Below are positions 16,894-25,406 of a stretch of 64,000 nucleotides of DNA, piece by piece. Below the pieces are notes generated by a model. The model was not told the DNA's origin. It did not search any database and saw only the letters and a list, made by a program, of their open reading frames with translations. Position 1 is the first letter of the stretch; every line of letters begins with the position of its first letter. The DNA comes from an uncultured Euryhalocaulis sp. (GTDB taxonomy: Bacteria; Pseudomonadota; Alphaproteobacteria; Caulobacterales; Maricaulaceae). The position numbers were made by a program, and so were the translations under genes. The stretch spans positions 93,421 to 157,420 of the forward strand of contig CAJXKJ010000002.1 of NCBI GenBank assembly GCA_913055605.1, in the 5' to 3' direction.

Positions 16894-19074
16894 TCACGCG
16901 TCCCCGAACACGCGGATCAGCTCGGAGAAGGTCGTGCGGCCTTCCTCGACCAGCGCCATGCCGTTCTGGATCATCGTGGTGAAGCCGGCCTGGTGGGCCA
17001 GCTTGCGCAGCTCGTCGCTGTCGAAATGCTCCGACACGATCAGCTTGCGCATGTCGGTGCTGACCGGGACCATTTCGAACACCGGCTGGCGGCCGGAATA
17101 GCCGGTATGGCGGCAGTGCGGACAGCCGGTCGGCTGCACCACCGGCATGTTGTCGTCGATCTCGATGCCCATGCGCTCCAGCTTTTCCAGGCTGACGCCC
17201 TCGTTGCGGAGCTTGCGCATGATCTCGCGCCCCTCGACCAGCGTGGAGCACTGGTTGCAGGTCACCCGCACCAGGCGCTGCGACAGGGTCAGGGACAGCG
17301 CCGCGGCGACCAGATACGGGTCGATCTTCATGTCCAGCAGGCGCGTGATGACGCTCAGGCAGTCATTGGCGTGGATCGTGGAGAACACGACGTGGCCGGT
17401 CAGGGCGGCCTGAACCGCCATGTGGCCGGTCTCGCGGTCGCGGCACTCCCCGACCATGATGACGTCCGGGTCCTGACGCAGCACGGTGCGCAGGCCGGCG
17501 GCGAAGGTCAGGTTGATCTTGTCGTTCACCTGCATCTGGTGAACGCCGTTCAGCCGGTATTCGACCGGATCCTCGATGGTCACGACATTGCGCTGCACGC
17601 GGTCGACCGCGGTCAGGAAGGAATACAGCGTCGTGGTCTTGCCGGAGCCGGTCGGCCCGCCGATCAGGATCAGGCCGTGCGGCGCGTTGATCTTGTCCAG
17701 GATGGTGCGCAGGTTCGAGTCGCGCAGGCCGAGCTGTTCCGGGCTCGGGCGCAGCGCCGTCTCGTCCAGCAGGCGCATCACGACCTTCTCGCCCAGCACC
17801 GTCGGCAGGGTGGAGACGCGGACGTCCAGCGGCGATTTGCGGATCATCACGCTGATGCGGCCGTCCTGCGGGCGGCGGCGCTCGGCCACGTCCATCTGGG
17901 CCAGCACCTTGATGCGCGACACCACCGCCGAATGCAGCTCCAGCGGCATCCGGCTTTCCTCGTGCATCAGGCCGTCGATCCGGGCGCGGATCAGCATCCC
18001 GTCCTCGGTCGGCTCGATATGGATGTCGGAGGCTTTCTGGTTCTGGCAGCGCTGCAGGATGTAATCCACGATCAGCGGCACGTCGGCCGTAAGCGGCTGG
18101 TCCAGCAACATGTTTTCCTGCTGCCAGGACACGTCGATCGGCACGAAATTCTCGTCGCCCCGGCGCGGCGCCTCGACCCGTGTCTTCAGCCCCGCCAGCA
18201 CCTCGTAGAACACTTCGGGCAGCACCACGACCGGCTCCACCGGCCGGCCGGTCTGGCCGCGCAGCCAGTCGCGCAGCACCAGGTCGAACGGGTCCAGCAT
18301 GGCGCAGGGCGCGCGCTCGGCCCCGGCCTCGGATTTCAGCAGCAGCACGCCGCGCGTGTCGGCGCATTTGGCGTCCAGCCACTCCACTTCCTCGATGGCG
18401 GAGGCCAACTCGTCGCGCGTGGCGATGAAGCGCATGCCCTCCTGCTCGGCCAGCACCCGGTACAGGCTGGCGTCGGAGGCGGCGTGGCCGTCGGCGGCCA
18501 GCGCCTGGAAAAAGGTCACGCCCTGTTCGCGGGCGCGCAGGGCGATGGACACCGCGTCGCGCTCCAGCAGCGCGCTGGAGGCGACCAGCCGCCGCGCGAC
18601 CGGACCCAGAACGCCGCCGCCATTGTCTTCGGGCCTGGCGGCCCCGGCGCCGCCCGCGGCGCCGCGCGCCTGGATTTCCTTCAGGTCGGACAGGCGGCGG
18701 ATGACCGAGCCGTCCTCGGCCCAGGCCGCCGGCAGCGGCCGCTCGGTCTGCACCGGCGGCTGCGCCGCGTCCTCCACCGTGGTGATCTTCGGCGCCGGCG
18801 CCGGATCGCCCAGCGCGGAGCCCAGCGTCACGTCGTCGCCGACCACGACCGTCGCGTCGTCCTCGGCCTGCGAGGTCTGCGTCGTCTGCGTGGGCCGCGC
18901 CGGCGCGGGTTCGGCGCCGCCGTCCAGCACCACCGTGGCGTCGTCGCTCTCCGCCTGCGGCGCAGGCGCGTCATCGCCCAGAACGACCGTGGGGTCGTCT
19001 TCGGCGGCGGCCGATGCCTCGTCGCCGAGGACGATCGTGGCGTCGTCGTCGTTTTTGGGTTTGGGGGCGGCCAT
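16894..19074 (-). CDS. pilB: type IV pilus assembly ATPase with N-terminal threonine-repeat tail
   Basis: 726 residues. The motor part is complete: Walker A GPTGSGKTT (473-481), Walker B DVIMVGECRD (537-546) with Cys where Ile is usual, His box FSTIHAND, and a zinc finger made by CNQC (606-609) and CPHC (651-654). Residues about 150-230 look like a degenerate MshEN/GspE-N domain, the c-di-GMP-binding region of some extension motors. The first 120 residues are low-complexity and acidic and hold four copies of D-D-[AP]-T-[VI]-V-[LV] with threonines at 13, 29, 47 and 75. These fit FHA ligand rules (pThr with aliphatic residue at +3). The kinase gene ends 10 bases upstream. It powers pilus extension. 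Confidence 0.94.
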   Translation of the reverse strand: MAAPKPKNDDDATIVLGDEASAAAEDDPTVVLGDDAPAPQAESDDATVVLDGGAEPAPARPTQTTQTSQAEDDATVVVGDDVTLGSALGDPAPAPKITTVEDAAQPPVQTERPLPAAWAEDGSVIRRLSDLKEIQARGAAGGAGAARPEDNGGGVLGPVARRLVASSALLERDAVSIALRAREQGVTFFQALAADGHAASDASLYRVLAEQEGMRFIATRDELASAIEEVEWLDAKCADTRGVLLLKSEAGAERAPCAMLDPFDLVLRDWLRGQTGRPVEPVVVLPEVFYEVLAGLKTRVEAPRRGDENFVPIDVSWQQENMLLDQPLTADVPLIVDYILQRCQNQKASDIHIEPTEDGMLIRARIDGLMHEESRMPLELHSAVVSRIKVLAQMDVAERRRPQDGRISVMIRKSPLDVRVSTLPTVLGEKVVMRLLDETALRPSPEQLGLRDSNLRTILDKINAPHGLILIGGPTGSGKTTTLYSFLTAVDRVQRNVVTIEDPVEYRLNGVHQMQVNDKINLTFAAGLRTVLRQDPDVIMVGECRDRETGHMAVQAALTGHVVFSTIHANDCLSVITRLLDMKIDPYLVAAALSLTLSQRLVRVTCNQCSTLVEGREIMRKLRNEGVSLEKLERMGIEIDDNMPVVQPTGCPHCRHTGYSGRQPVFEMVPVSTDMRKLIVSEHFDSDELRKLAHQAGFTTMIQNGMALVEEGRTTFSELIRVFGDA

Positions 19075-19084
19075 GGTCTGCGCC

Positions 19085-20674
19085 CTAGGCTTCGAACGCG
19101 ATGCGGAAGCCGAGATCGGCGCGGCGCTCGCCGGCCGGGGCGCGATGGCGGAAGCCGCAGCGCCCGGTCATGGACGGGCTATCGAAGCCGCCGCCGCGGA
19201 TCGCGCGCATGTCCGGCCCGCCCTCGGCGACCGGGTCCTGCGCGTCCGCGGGCATGGATTTCAGATAGGCGTCGTCCCACGGGTCGGCGCACCATTCCCA
19301 GACATTGCCGCAGAAATCGCTGAGGCCCCATCCGTTGTCGCCGGTGGGATAGGCGCCGACCGGCGTCGGCGCGGCGCATACCCCGTCGATATTGGCCTGG
19401 CTGTTCAGCGGACGCGCCTCGCCCCAGGGCCAGGCGCTGTCGGCCGCCCCGGCGCGCGCGGCCGCTTCCCATTCCATTTCCGTGGGCAGGCGCCCGCCCG
19501 CCCATTTGGCGTAGGCGCTGGCGTCTTCCCAGCTGACCATGACGACCGGCTGGTCGTCGGCGGCGAAGCGCGGATGGCCCATCAGGGCCGGCGCGGCGTA
19601 GCCGGTCGCCTGCAGGAAGGCGCGGTACTGGGCGTTGGTCACCGGCGTGCGCGCGATGCGGAAGGCCGACAGGCGCACCTTGCGGTGCGGCTGGTCGCAG
19701 GCGCGCAGCGCGCCGCCGCGCTCGCCCACGGGCCAGGCGCCTTCGGGAACCGCATAGGCGTCCTCGCGCAGATCGGCCGACTTTTCGCCATGGGCAAACG
19801 GGTCGCGCAGGCGCACGCGGTCCAGGATCGCCCCGGCCTCGGCGGCGGTCTGGGGCCGCTTGTCCGGGTCGTGATCCAGCATCTGCAGGACCAGCCGGTC
19901 CAGTTCGGGCGGCAGCGCGGCGCAGAAGGCGCTCGGCGGCGCGATGTCCTCGGGCCGGAAGACCGGCAGCGCGCCGGTGCGCGCGGCGTCCTTCAGGCTG
20001 CACGGCGGGATATGGCCGCCGGTCAGAAGCTCATAGGCGATCATGCCCATCGCATAGATGTCGGCGCGCCGGTCCACCTCGTCGGGGGTCAGCAGCTGCT
20101 CCGGCGCCATGTATTTCGGCGTGCCGCCCTGCAGCGCGGAGGCCGCGTCCTGCTCGGGCAGGGAGCTCAGGCCGAAATCCATCACGATCGGCTGGGCGAT
20201 GTCGTTGTTCTTGATGAAGACGTTGGCCGGCTTCAGGTCGCGGTGCGTGATCTGGGAGTGCGCGAAGTCCAGCGCCGCGGTCAGCTTGCGCAGCACCGTC
20301 ATGCGCTGCTCGATGGTTTCCAGAAGGCGGCTGTCATGGGCCTGCATCCAGGCCTTCAGGTCGGACCCTTCGATCAGGTCCATCACGATGCCGACGCCCT
20401 GCGGGCCTTCGTACAGATCGTGGATCGCGCAGATATTCGGGTGGCGCAGCTTGCGGGAGATCAGGACTTCCCGGCGAAGCGAGGCGACATAGCGGGTGTC
20501 CCCGGCATGCACCTGTTTGAGGATTTTGATGGCGAGCGGAACGCCCAGCTCGCTGTCATAGACCTTGAAGACGTCGGCGGACCCGCCGCGACCGATCAGG
20601 CTCCAGTCAGAGAAGCGATCGGCAGGCGCGCTGCGCCCGCCTGCCGATTCTGCCTCAACCCCTGTGCGCTGCAT
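19085..20674 (-). CDS. soluble Ser/Thr protein kinase fused to SUMF1/FGE-type domain
   Basis: 529 residues. Residues 20-290 are an intact eukaryotic-like kinase: glycine loop IGRGGSADVFKV (27-38), K50, catalytic THRDLKPANV (D146, N151), DFG (166-168), and an activation loop GGTPKYMAPEQ with T185. Residues about 305-528 are a C-type-lectin-fold SUMF1/formylglycine-like domain (VRLSAFRIARTPVTNAQYRA, GGRLPTEMEWEAAARAG, FCGNVWEWC, RGGGFD). No membrane helix is present, so unlike most STPKs it is cytoplasmic. It lies between the main pilin and PilB and likely phosphorylates pilus parts, the PilB tail being the best candidate. Its counter-enzyme is the PP2C at 10083. SUMF1 domains here are probably ligand-binding, not enzymatic. 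Confidence 0.93.
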   Translation of the reverse strand: MQRTGVEAESAGGRSAPADRFSDWSLIGRGGSADVFKVYDSELGVPLAIKILKQVHAGDTRYVASLRREVLISRKLRHPNICAIHDLYEGPQGVGIVMDLIEGSDLKAWMQAHDSRLLETIEQRMTVLRKLTAALDFAHSQITHRDLKPANVFIKNNDIAQPIVMDFGLSSLPEQDAASALQGGTPKYMAPEQLLTPDEVDRRADIYAMGMIAYELLTGGHIPPCSLKDAARTGALPVFRPEDIAPPSAFCAALPPELDRLVLQMLDHDPDKRPQTAAEAGAILDRVRLRDPFAHGEKSADLREDAYAVPEGAWPVGERGGALRACDQPHRKVRLSAFRIARTPVTNAQYRAFLQATGYAAPALMGHPRFAADDQPVVMVSWEDASAYAKWAGGRLPTEMEWEAAARAGAADSAWPWGEARPLNSQANIDGVCAAPTPVGAYPTGDNGWGLSDFCGNVWEWCADPWDDAYLKSMPADAQDPVAEGGPDMRAIRGGGFDSPSMTGRCGFRHRAPAGERRADLGFRIAFEA

Positions 20675-20714
20675 GACGGCCCCGTATTCAAGCGTCAGCG
20701 GTCAGCCGCCCGTC

Positions 20715-21302
20715 CTATTCCTCGCCGGCGCAGGACGTACAGGTCGCGGTGGCCGCGCCCGCAGCGGAGCAATAGCCGCCGGCCGTCGCGCCGGTCAGGT
20801 CGGTTTCCCCGTTGATGTAGGGAATTCGGTTCATCTTGCCGTCCCAGCCAGCGGCGCTGGTGGAGGCGCTGGACCACAGGACCATGCCGCCCTCGACGGA
20901 CGCGCCGTCCAGGCCGGTGGCCGTGATGCAGTAGACCACCTCGCCGGTCAGCGGGCCGCCGGTGGCGACGATCGCGTCCACTTCGTATTCGAAGCTGGAG
21001 CCCGGATTGGCTTCGATGGTCGGGATAAGGGCGGTCAGCGTGCCCGTGCCGTCCGGCTCGACGGTCAGACCGTCGACTTCGGCCTGCACATCGGCCGCCG
21101 ACTTCAGCTGCGACTGCGCATAGCCGTCCAGGCCGGCGATGATCTTGCCGGCGGTCTGGGACACTTCAGCGGTCGAGCTGGTGCGGACATACGTGAAGAG
21201 GCGCGGAATACCCACCGCGGCCAGAATTCCGATGATGGTCACCGCGACCATCAGTTCAACGAGGGTGAAGCCTCGCTGCTTGCGCTTGGACGTCGGTTGC
21301 AT
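20715..21302 (-). CDS. pilA: type IV pilin, probable major subunit
   Basis: 195 residues with a textbook short class III leader: MQPTSKRKQRG, then FTLVELMVAVTIIGILAAVG, Glu at +5 included. The mature protein is about 184 residues, with three or four cysteines at the C-terminus (GGYCSAAGAATATCTSCAGE) that could form the D-region disulfide. It opens the minus-strand pilus operon with a strong ribosome site (AGGGGAG, 8 bases before ATG) and the largest upstream non-coding region of the island, both expected for the abundant subunit. Kinase starts 40 bases downstream. That it is the major pilin is inference from these features. Confidence 0.85.
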   Translation of the reverse strand: MQPTSKRKQRGFTLVELMVAVTIIGILAAVGIPRLFTYVRTSSTAEVSQTAGKIIAGLDGYAQSQLKSAADVQAEVDGLTVEPDGTGTLTALIPTIEANPGSSFEYEVDAIVATGGPLTGEVVYCITATGLDGASVEGGMVLWSSASTSAAGWDGKMNRIPYINGETDLTGATAGGYCSAAGAATATCTSCAGEE

Positions 21303-21393
21303 GACGAATACTCCCCTAGAAAGCCGTGCAGCCCGGCAAACCTAGGGAAAAGGCCTTAATTTCAAGTTGATGCGCCCCGTGCGCCCGTTAGGA

Positions 21394-21410
21394 AGTCCTA
21401 AAATTGGACT
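21394..21410. promoter_or_regulatory. short inverted repeat upstream of pilA
   Basis: AGTCC and GGACT flank the 7-base AT-only spacer TAAAATT, about 92-108 bases before the pilA start. Small dyads of this kind with an AT centre are typical operators; no protein can be named. Confidence 0.35.
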
Positions 21411-21599
21411 AAGAAAACCCCCGGGCTTTTCAACGTGCTGGACCCGTTGCGGTTTTCCCCCGGAAGGGCCTCTCCAAGCCGCCGTTCCGCCCCTGCCGGA
21501 TGGCGGAAGCGCCCCGGGCGCATAGGACCCCGTTAACGATCCGGACGAGGTGGATGGTTTATTGCGCGATTGTAATGATGGAATTTCAGCCGCCGGACG

Positions 21600-21636
21600 G
21601 TTGCGGCTGCAACTTCGATCAAGTTTTCGCCGCAAC
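21600..21636. repeat. nested 37-base dyad in the pilA-otsA intergenic region
   Basis: An outer pair GTTGCGGC / GCCGCAAC (8 bp, perfect) encloses an inner pair AACTT / AAGTT (5 bp) around CGATC, with symmetrical 3-base internal loops (TGC and TTC). It could fold as a hairpin in RNA from either strand or act as a DNA dyad. No T-run follows on either strand, so it is not a standard terminator. Confidence 0.45.
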
Positions 21637-21947
21637 GCCTTAACATTTGTTGTTCTGCTGCGGTTTTTCGGCCCTTTCCCGCCCCTCCGCCGGAACTCCG
21701 CCGCCCGGCAATACGTATCTCCTGCGGGACAGTTGGAGCATCTCGAACAATCCGGGCGGGCGGACGCCGCGCCCAGGCGATGATCCACGGCCCGGCGGGA
21801 TTGGCGACCGGTTGGGACATGGCGGTGAAGGGCGAAAAACAGAAAAGCGCTGGCCCCCGCCCTTCGCAGGTGCAACATATAGGGGCGCAGGCGCGGGACC
21901 GGTCGCAGGATGCGGCCGGACGCCGGGCCGGGATCATTCGGAGACTG

Positions 21948-23432
21948 ATGACCGCAGAAGGTCCAGGATCGCGATTAGTGGTTGTGTCCAACCGGGTTCC
22001 CGCCGATGCGGACAACCCGGGCGGGCTGGCGGTGGCGCTGAAAGACGCGCTGTCGGGGCGGGAGAGCCTCTGGTTCGGGTGGAGCGGGGACATCTCCGCG
22101 GACACCGAAACGGTGCGCACCGTGACCCGCGGCCAGGCCGCCTTCGCCGTCACCGACCTCACCCAGGAAGAGCATGACGGCTATTACGCCGGCTATTCCA
22201 ACCGCGCCCTGTGGCCGGCCTTCCATTACCGGCTCGACCTCAGCGAATTCGAAGAGTCCGATTTCCGCGCTTATATGGCCGTCAATGCGCGCTTCGCCCG
22301 CCAGATCGCGGAGCTGCTGCGCCCGGACGACATCATCTGGATCCACGACTACCACCTGATCCCGCTGGCCGAGGCGCTGCGCGCCCTCGGCGTGACCAAC
22401 GCGATCGGCTTTTTCAGCCATATCCCCTTCCCGCCGCCCGAACTCTTCCAGGCCATCCCCCAGCACCGGGAGCTCGCGGCCGGCCTGATGGCCTGCAATC
22501 TGGTCGGCTTCCAGTCGCGCCGGGACCGCGCGAATTTCGAGCGCTACATGATCGAGAAGGCGAACGGCATCTGGATGCCGGACGGCCGCGTCGGCGCTTT
22601 CGGCTCGATCAGCCGCGCCATGGCCTTCCCCATCGCGATCGAGGTCGACAGCTTCGCCGAGACCGCCCGCGCGGGGGCGCAGATGGACACCGCCAGGCGC
22701 ATGATGGCGGCCGCGCGCGGCCATGCCATCATCCTGGGCGTCGACCGGATGGACTATTCCAAGGGCCTGCCGGAGCGGCTGGGCGCAATCGGCGAACTCT
22801 TCGCCCGCCATCCGGAGCTGTGCGGCCACGCCACCCTGCTGCAGATCGCCCCGGTCAGCCGCGGCGGCGTGGAGGCCTACGCCCATCTGCGCGAGGAGAT
22901 CGAGGGCCTGGTCGGCCATATCAACGGCGAATACGCCCAGATCGACTGGGCGCCGATCCATTTCATGGCCCAGGGCCTGCCGCGGGAGGAACTGGCCGGC
23001 CTGCTGCGCCTGGCGCGCGTCGGCCTGGTGACGCCGCTGCGCGACGGCATGAATCTGGTGGCCAAGGAATATGTCGCCGCCCAGGACCCGGACGATCCGG
23101 GCGTCTTGGTGCTGTCCGAATTCGCCGGCGCGGCCGAACAGCTGACCGGCGCCCTGATCGTCAATCCGCACGACATGCGCGAACAAGCCGAGTCGATCCG
23201 CCGCGCGCTGGAGATGGATCTGACCGAACGGCGGGAGCGTCACGCCGCGATGATGGAGGTGCTGCACCAGTACGACTCGGCCTGGTGGTGCGCCAGCTTC
23301 CTCGACGCGCTGGAAAAGAGCCGCGAGGGCGGCGAGTCCGACGGCCTGCGCACCGCGTTCGGCGGCGACGGCTCGGGCGGCGGATCGGGCGCCTCCATGC
23401 ACAGCGCCGCAGCCGGCCGCCTGACAGCCTGA
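21948..23432 (+). CDS. otsA: trehalose-6-phosphate synthase
   Basis: A GT20 enzyme of about 494 residues that joins UDP-glucose (or ADP/GDP-glucose) to glucose-6-phosphate. Conserved parts: N-terminal LVVVSNRVP with the GG loop (NPGGLAVAL), WIHDYHLIPL, GFFSHIPFPPPE, ILGVDRMDYSKGLPERL and the C-terminal LRDGMNLVAKEYVA and LSEFAGAAEQL nucleotide-sugar site. The start is the ATG at 21948 with GGAG four bases upstream; it places the conserved fold 10 residues in. The last ~35 residues are low-complexity Gly/Ser. Product is dephosphorylated by OtsB (24635), one divergently oriented gene away. Cytoplasmic osmoprotectant synthesis. Confidence 0.95.
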   Translation: MTAEGPGSRLVVVSNRVPADADNPGGLAVALKDALSGRESLWFGWSGDISADTETVRTVTRGQAAFAVTDLTQEEHDGYYAGYSNRALWPAFHYRLDLSEFEESDFRAYMAVNARFARQIAELLRPDDIIWIHDYHLIPLAEALRALGVTNAIGFFSHIPFPPPELFQAIPQHRELAAGLMACNLVGFQSRRDRANFERYMIEKANGIWMPDGRVGAFGSISRAMAFPIAIEVDSFAETARAGAQMDTARRMMAAARGHAIILGVDRMDYSKGLPERLGAIGELFARHPELCGHATLLQIAPVSRGGVEAYAHLREEIEGLVGHINGEYAQIDWAPIHFMAQGLPREELAGLLRLARVGLVTPLRDGMNLVAKEYVAAQDPDDPGVLVLSEFAGAAEQLTGALIVNPHDMREQAESIRRALEMDLTERRERHAAMMEVLHQYDSAWWCASFLDALEKSREGGESDGLRTAFGGDGSGGGSGASMHSAAAGRLTA

Positions 23433-23465
23433 CGACCTGGCGGCCTGACCCTCTCCCCGTTCTCC

Positions 23466-24509
23466 TCAGCCCTGCGGCGCCGGATTTTGCGGCGCCGGTT
23501 CCTGCAGAGAGGCGTCGCGCTGCGGCTCGTCCGGCGCGGCCGGATGGATCGGCGGCCCGGAGTCCGGCGGCGCGTCGCGCGAAATCTGCGCCTCGGCCCG
23601 CATCCGGGGCAGCGCCTCGGGCGCGTTTTCCTGCAGCCAGTCGATCATCTTCTCCCGCACGTAACAGCGCAGATCCCACGCCTCCGGCGATGTGCGCGAA
23701 CTGGCCAGCGCGCGCAGCTGGATCGTGTGCTCGGTCGTCTCGGTGACCTGCAGCACCTTCACCTGTCCGTCCCACAGATCGGTGCTGTCCAGAATCCGGT
23801 CCAGCTCCTCGCGCATCGCGGCGACCGGCGCGCGATAATCGAGCGACCAGAAGATCGACCCGATGATGGTCGCCGACCGGTGGGTCCAGTTCTGGAACGG
23901 CGTGTCGATGAAATAGCGCAGCGGCACCACCAGCCGGCGCAGATCCCAGATGCGGATCACGACATGGAACAGGCCGATCTCCTCGATCCAGCCCCACTCG
24001 CCCTCCACCACCACCGCGTCCTCGATCCGCATCGGCTGGGTGAAGGCGATCTGCAGCCCGGCGATCAGATTGGACAGCACCGGCTGCGCCGCGATGCCGA
24101 TGGCGATGCCCGCGATCCCGGCGGAGGCGAAGATCGACACCCCGATCTGCCGCGCCCAGGGAATGGCGGTCAGCGCCGCGGCGAGCGTCAGCGTCACGAT
24201 AACCACCGCCCACATCCGGCGCAGCACGCGCAGCCGGGTGGCGATCTGGCGCGCCTTCAGATTGTCCGCGACGTCCAGGTTCAGCTTTCTGAGCCGCCGG
24301 CCCAGGAACATGTCGCCGACCGCGTACACGCCCCATCCCACCGCCAGCACGATCAGGATGCGCGCCGCGATGCGCAGCGGACCGGTGATCCGCTCGTCGA
24401 CGGCGAAACTGTCCAGCGCGATGATCAGCGCGATAGCGAGCACCGCCAGAACCGCCGGCGAGCGCAGGCGCGCCAGAATGCGCCGGATGATGTCGCGTTT
24501 TTTCTCCAT
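23466..24509 (-). CDS. MscS-family mechanosensitive channel
   Basis: 347 residues with four hydrophobic helices; the pore-lining TM3 is seen at ASAGIAGIAIGIAAQPVLSN, whose small-residue pattern is typical of MscS, followed by LIAGLQIAFTQPMRIEDAVVV, the start of the beta domain. The cytoplasmic alpha/beta part follows (VVPLRYFIDTPFQNW). The C-terminal ~45 residues are a Pro/Gln-rich tail. Such channels release solutes during hypo-osmotic shock. It lies on the opposite strand between otsA and otsB, so an osmotic-stress theme links these genes: trehalose is accumulated in high salt and let out or protected against when salinity falls. Confidence 0.9.
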   Translation of the reverse strand: MEKKRDIIRRILARLRSPAVLAVLAIALIIALDSFAVDERITGPLRIAARILIVLAVGWGVYAVGDMFLGRRLRKLNLDVADNLKARQIATRLRVLRRMWAVVIVTLTLAAALTAIPWARQIGVSIFASAGIAGIAIGIAAQPVLSNLIAGLQIAFTQPMRIEDAVVVEGEWGWIEEIGLFHVVIRIWDLRRLVVPLRYFIDTPFQNWTHRSATIIGSIFWSLDYRAPVAAMREELDRILDSTDLWDGQVKVLQVTETTEHTIQLRALASSRTSPEAWDLRCYVREKMIDWLQENAPEALPRMRAEAQISRDAPPDSGPPIHPAAPDEPQRDASLQEPAPQNPAPQG

Positions 24510-24634
24510 ACCCCTCGCCGGTCCCGTTTCTGTGCAAGCGGAACGCCGGGAAAAAGTTCCCCGCTCTCGACCTCGGCGTCCAAATGCTGAACCTTAGGCC
24601 AGAAACCGGCGGAATGCGCACAGGCGGAGACGGC

Positions 24635-25402
24635 GTGGCGAACGTATCGGGACAGGCGGCGGAGGACGGGCTCGCGGCGCGCGGCGCGCCGGAGCTTTCC
24701 CCCGGGGGCGACGCGCTGTTCCTCGACTATGACGGCACGCTGACCGAGATCGTGGAAATCCCCGGCGACGCCATCCTCAGCGAGCCACGGCGCATCATCC
24801 TCGCCCGCGTGGCGGCGCGGATGAGCGGGGCCGTGGCGATCCTCAGCGGCCGCGCGGTGCTGGACCTGACGCGGCAGGTGTCGGCAGAGCTCTGGCGCGT
24901 GGGCAGCCACGGCGTCCACGCCGCCGCGCCCGGCGATCCGGGCGACGGGCCGCAGGACGCTCCGCCCCCCGCCCTGCTCGCCGCGGCCGAAGACGCCGCC
25001 CGCGCCCATCAGGGCGTGCTGGTGGAGATGAAACCGGGTGGCCTCGCGCTGCATTACCGCCAGAACCCCGAAGCGGGCCCGGCCTGCGACGCGGCGATGG
25101 AGGCGGCGATGAAGGACGCCCCCGGCCATATCCTGCAATACGGAAAGATGGTGGTGGAGGCGCGCCCGAAGGGCGCCGACAAGGGCCATGCGCTGCGCCG
25201 GCTGATGGAGACCGATCCGTTCCGCGGCCGCCGCCCGGTCATGGTCGGCGACGACCTGACCGACGAGGCGGCGATGCGCGCCGCGCTCGATCTCGGCGGT
25301 GCGGCGGTGAAGGTCGGCGAGGGGGACAGCGTCGCGCCGCGCCGCTTGAAGAATCCCGCCGCCGTGTATGAATGGCTGGAGCGGACTCTCGAGGGGACAT
25401 AA
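24635..25402 (+). CDS. otsB: trehalose-6-phosphate phosphatase
   Basis: HAD-superfamily phosphatase of about 255 residues. Motif I LFLDYDGTLTEI carries the nucleophile and acid Asp pair; motif II is in AILSGRAVLDL; the trehalose-phosphatase signature VEARPKGADKGHALRRL and motif IV VGDDLTDEAAM are intact. It releases free trehalose from the OtsA product. The start is a GTG at 24635 with GGAG five bases upstream; ATGs at 24584 and 24614 would add up to 17 non-conserved residues. It overlaps the regulatory space divergent from mscS and is followed after 4 bases by the GH15 gene, so the two form an operon. Confidence 0.93.
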   Translation: MANVSGQAAEDGLAARGAPELSPGGDALFLDYDGTLTEIVEIPGDAILSEPRRIILARVAARMSGAVAILSGRAVLDLTRQVSAELWRVGSHGVHAAAPGDPGDGPQDAPPPALLAAAEDAARAHQGVLVEMKPGGLALHYRQNPEAGPACDAAMEAAMKDAPGHILQYGKMVVEARPKGADKGHALRRLMETDPFRGRRPVMVGDDLTDEAAMRAALDLGGAAVKVGEGDSVAPRRLKNPAAVYEWLERTLEGT

Positions 25403-25406
25403 CGCG

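Larger units (their letters stand above)
21303..21947. other. 645-base non-coding region between pilA and otsA
   Basis: Divergent promoter region for the pilus operon (-) and otsA (+). It holds a 17-bp inverted repeat (21394-21410) and a nested 37-base dyad (21600-21636), listed separately. It is less GC-rich than its surroundings around 21540-21660. The last ~170 bases are open in the otsA frame, so an N-terminally longer OtsA is formally possible, but the residues would lie outside the conserved fold. No convincing gene seen. Confidence 0.6.

Noticed and set aside
8060..21302. Reading the island as a type II secretion system
   Set aside because: PilM/N/O/P-like proteins, a long PilV-W-X-type set and a PilA-like subunit fit type IV pili better, and no GspL, GspG pair or GspC/D pattern is seen.
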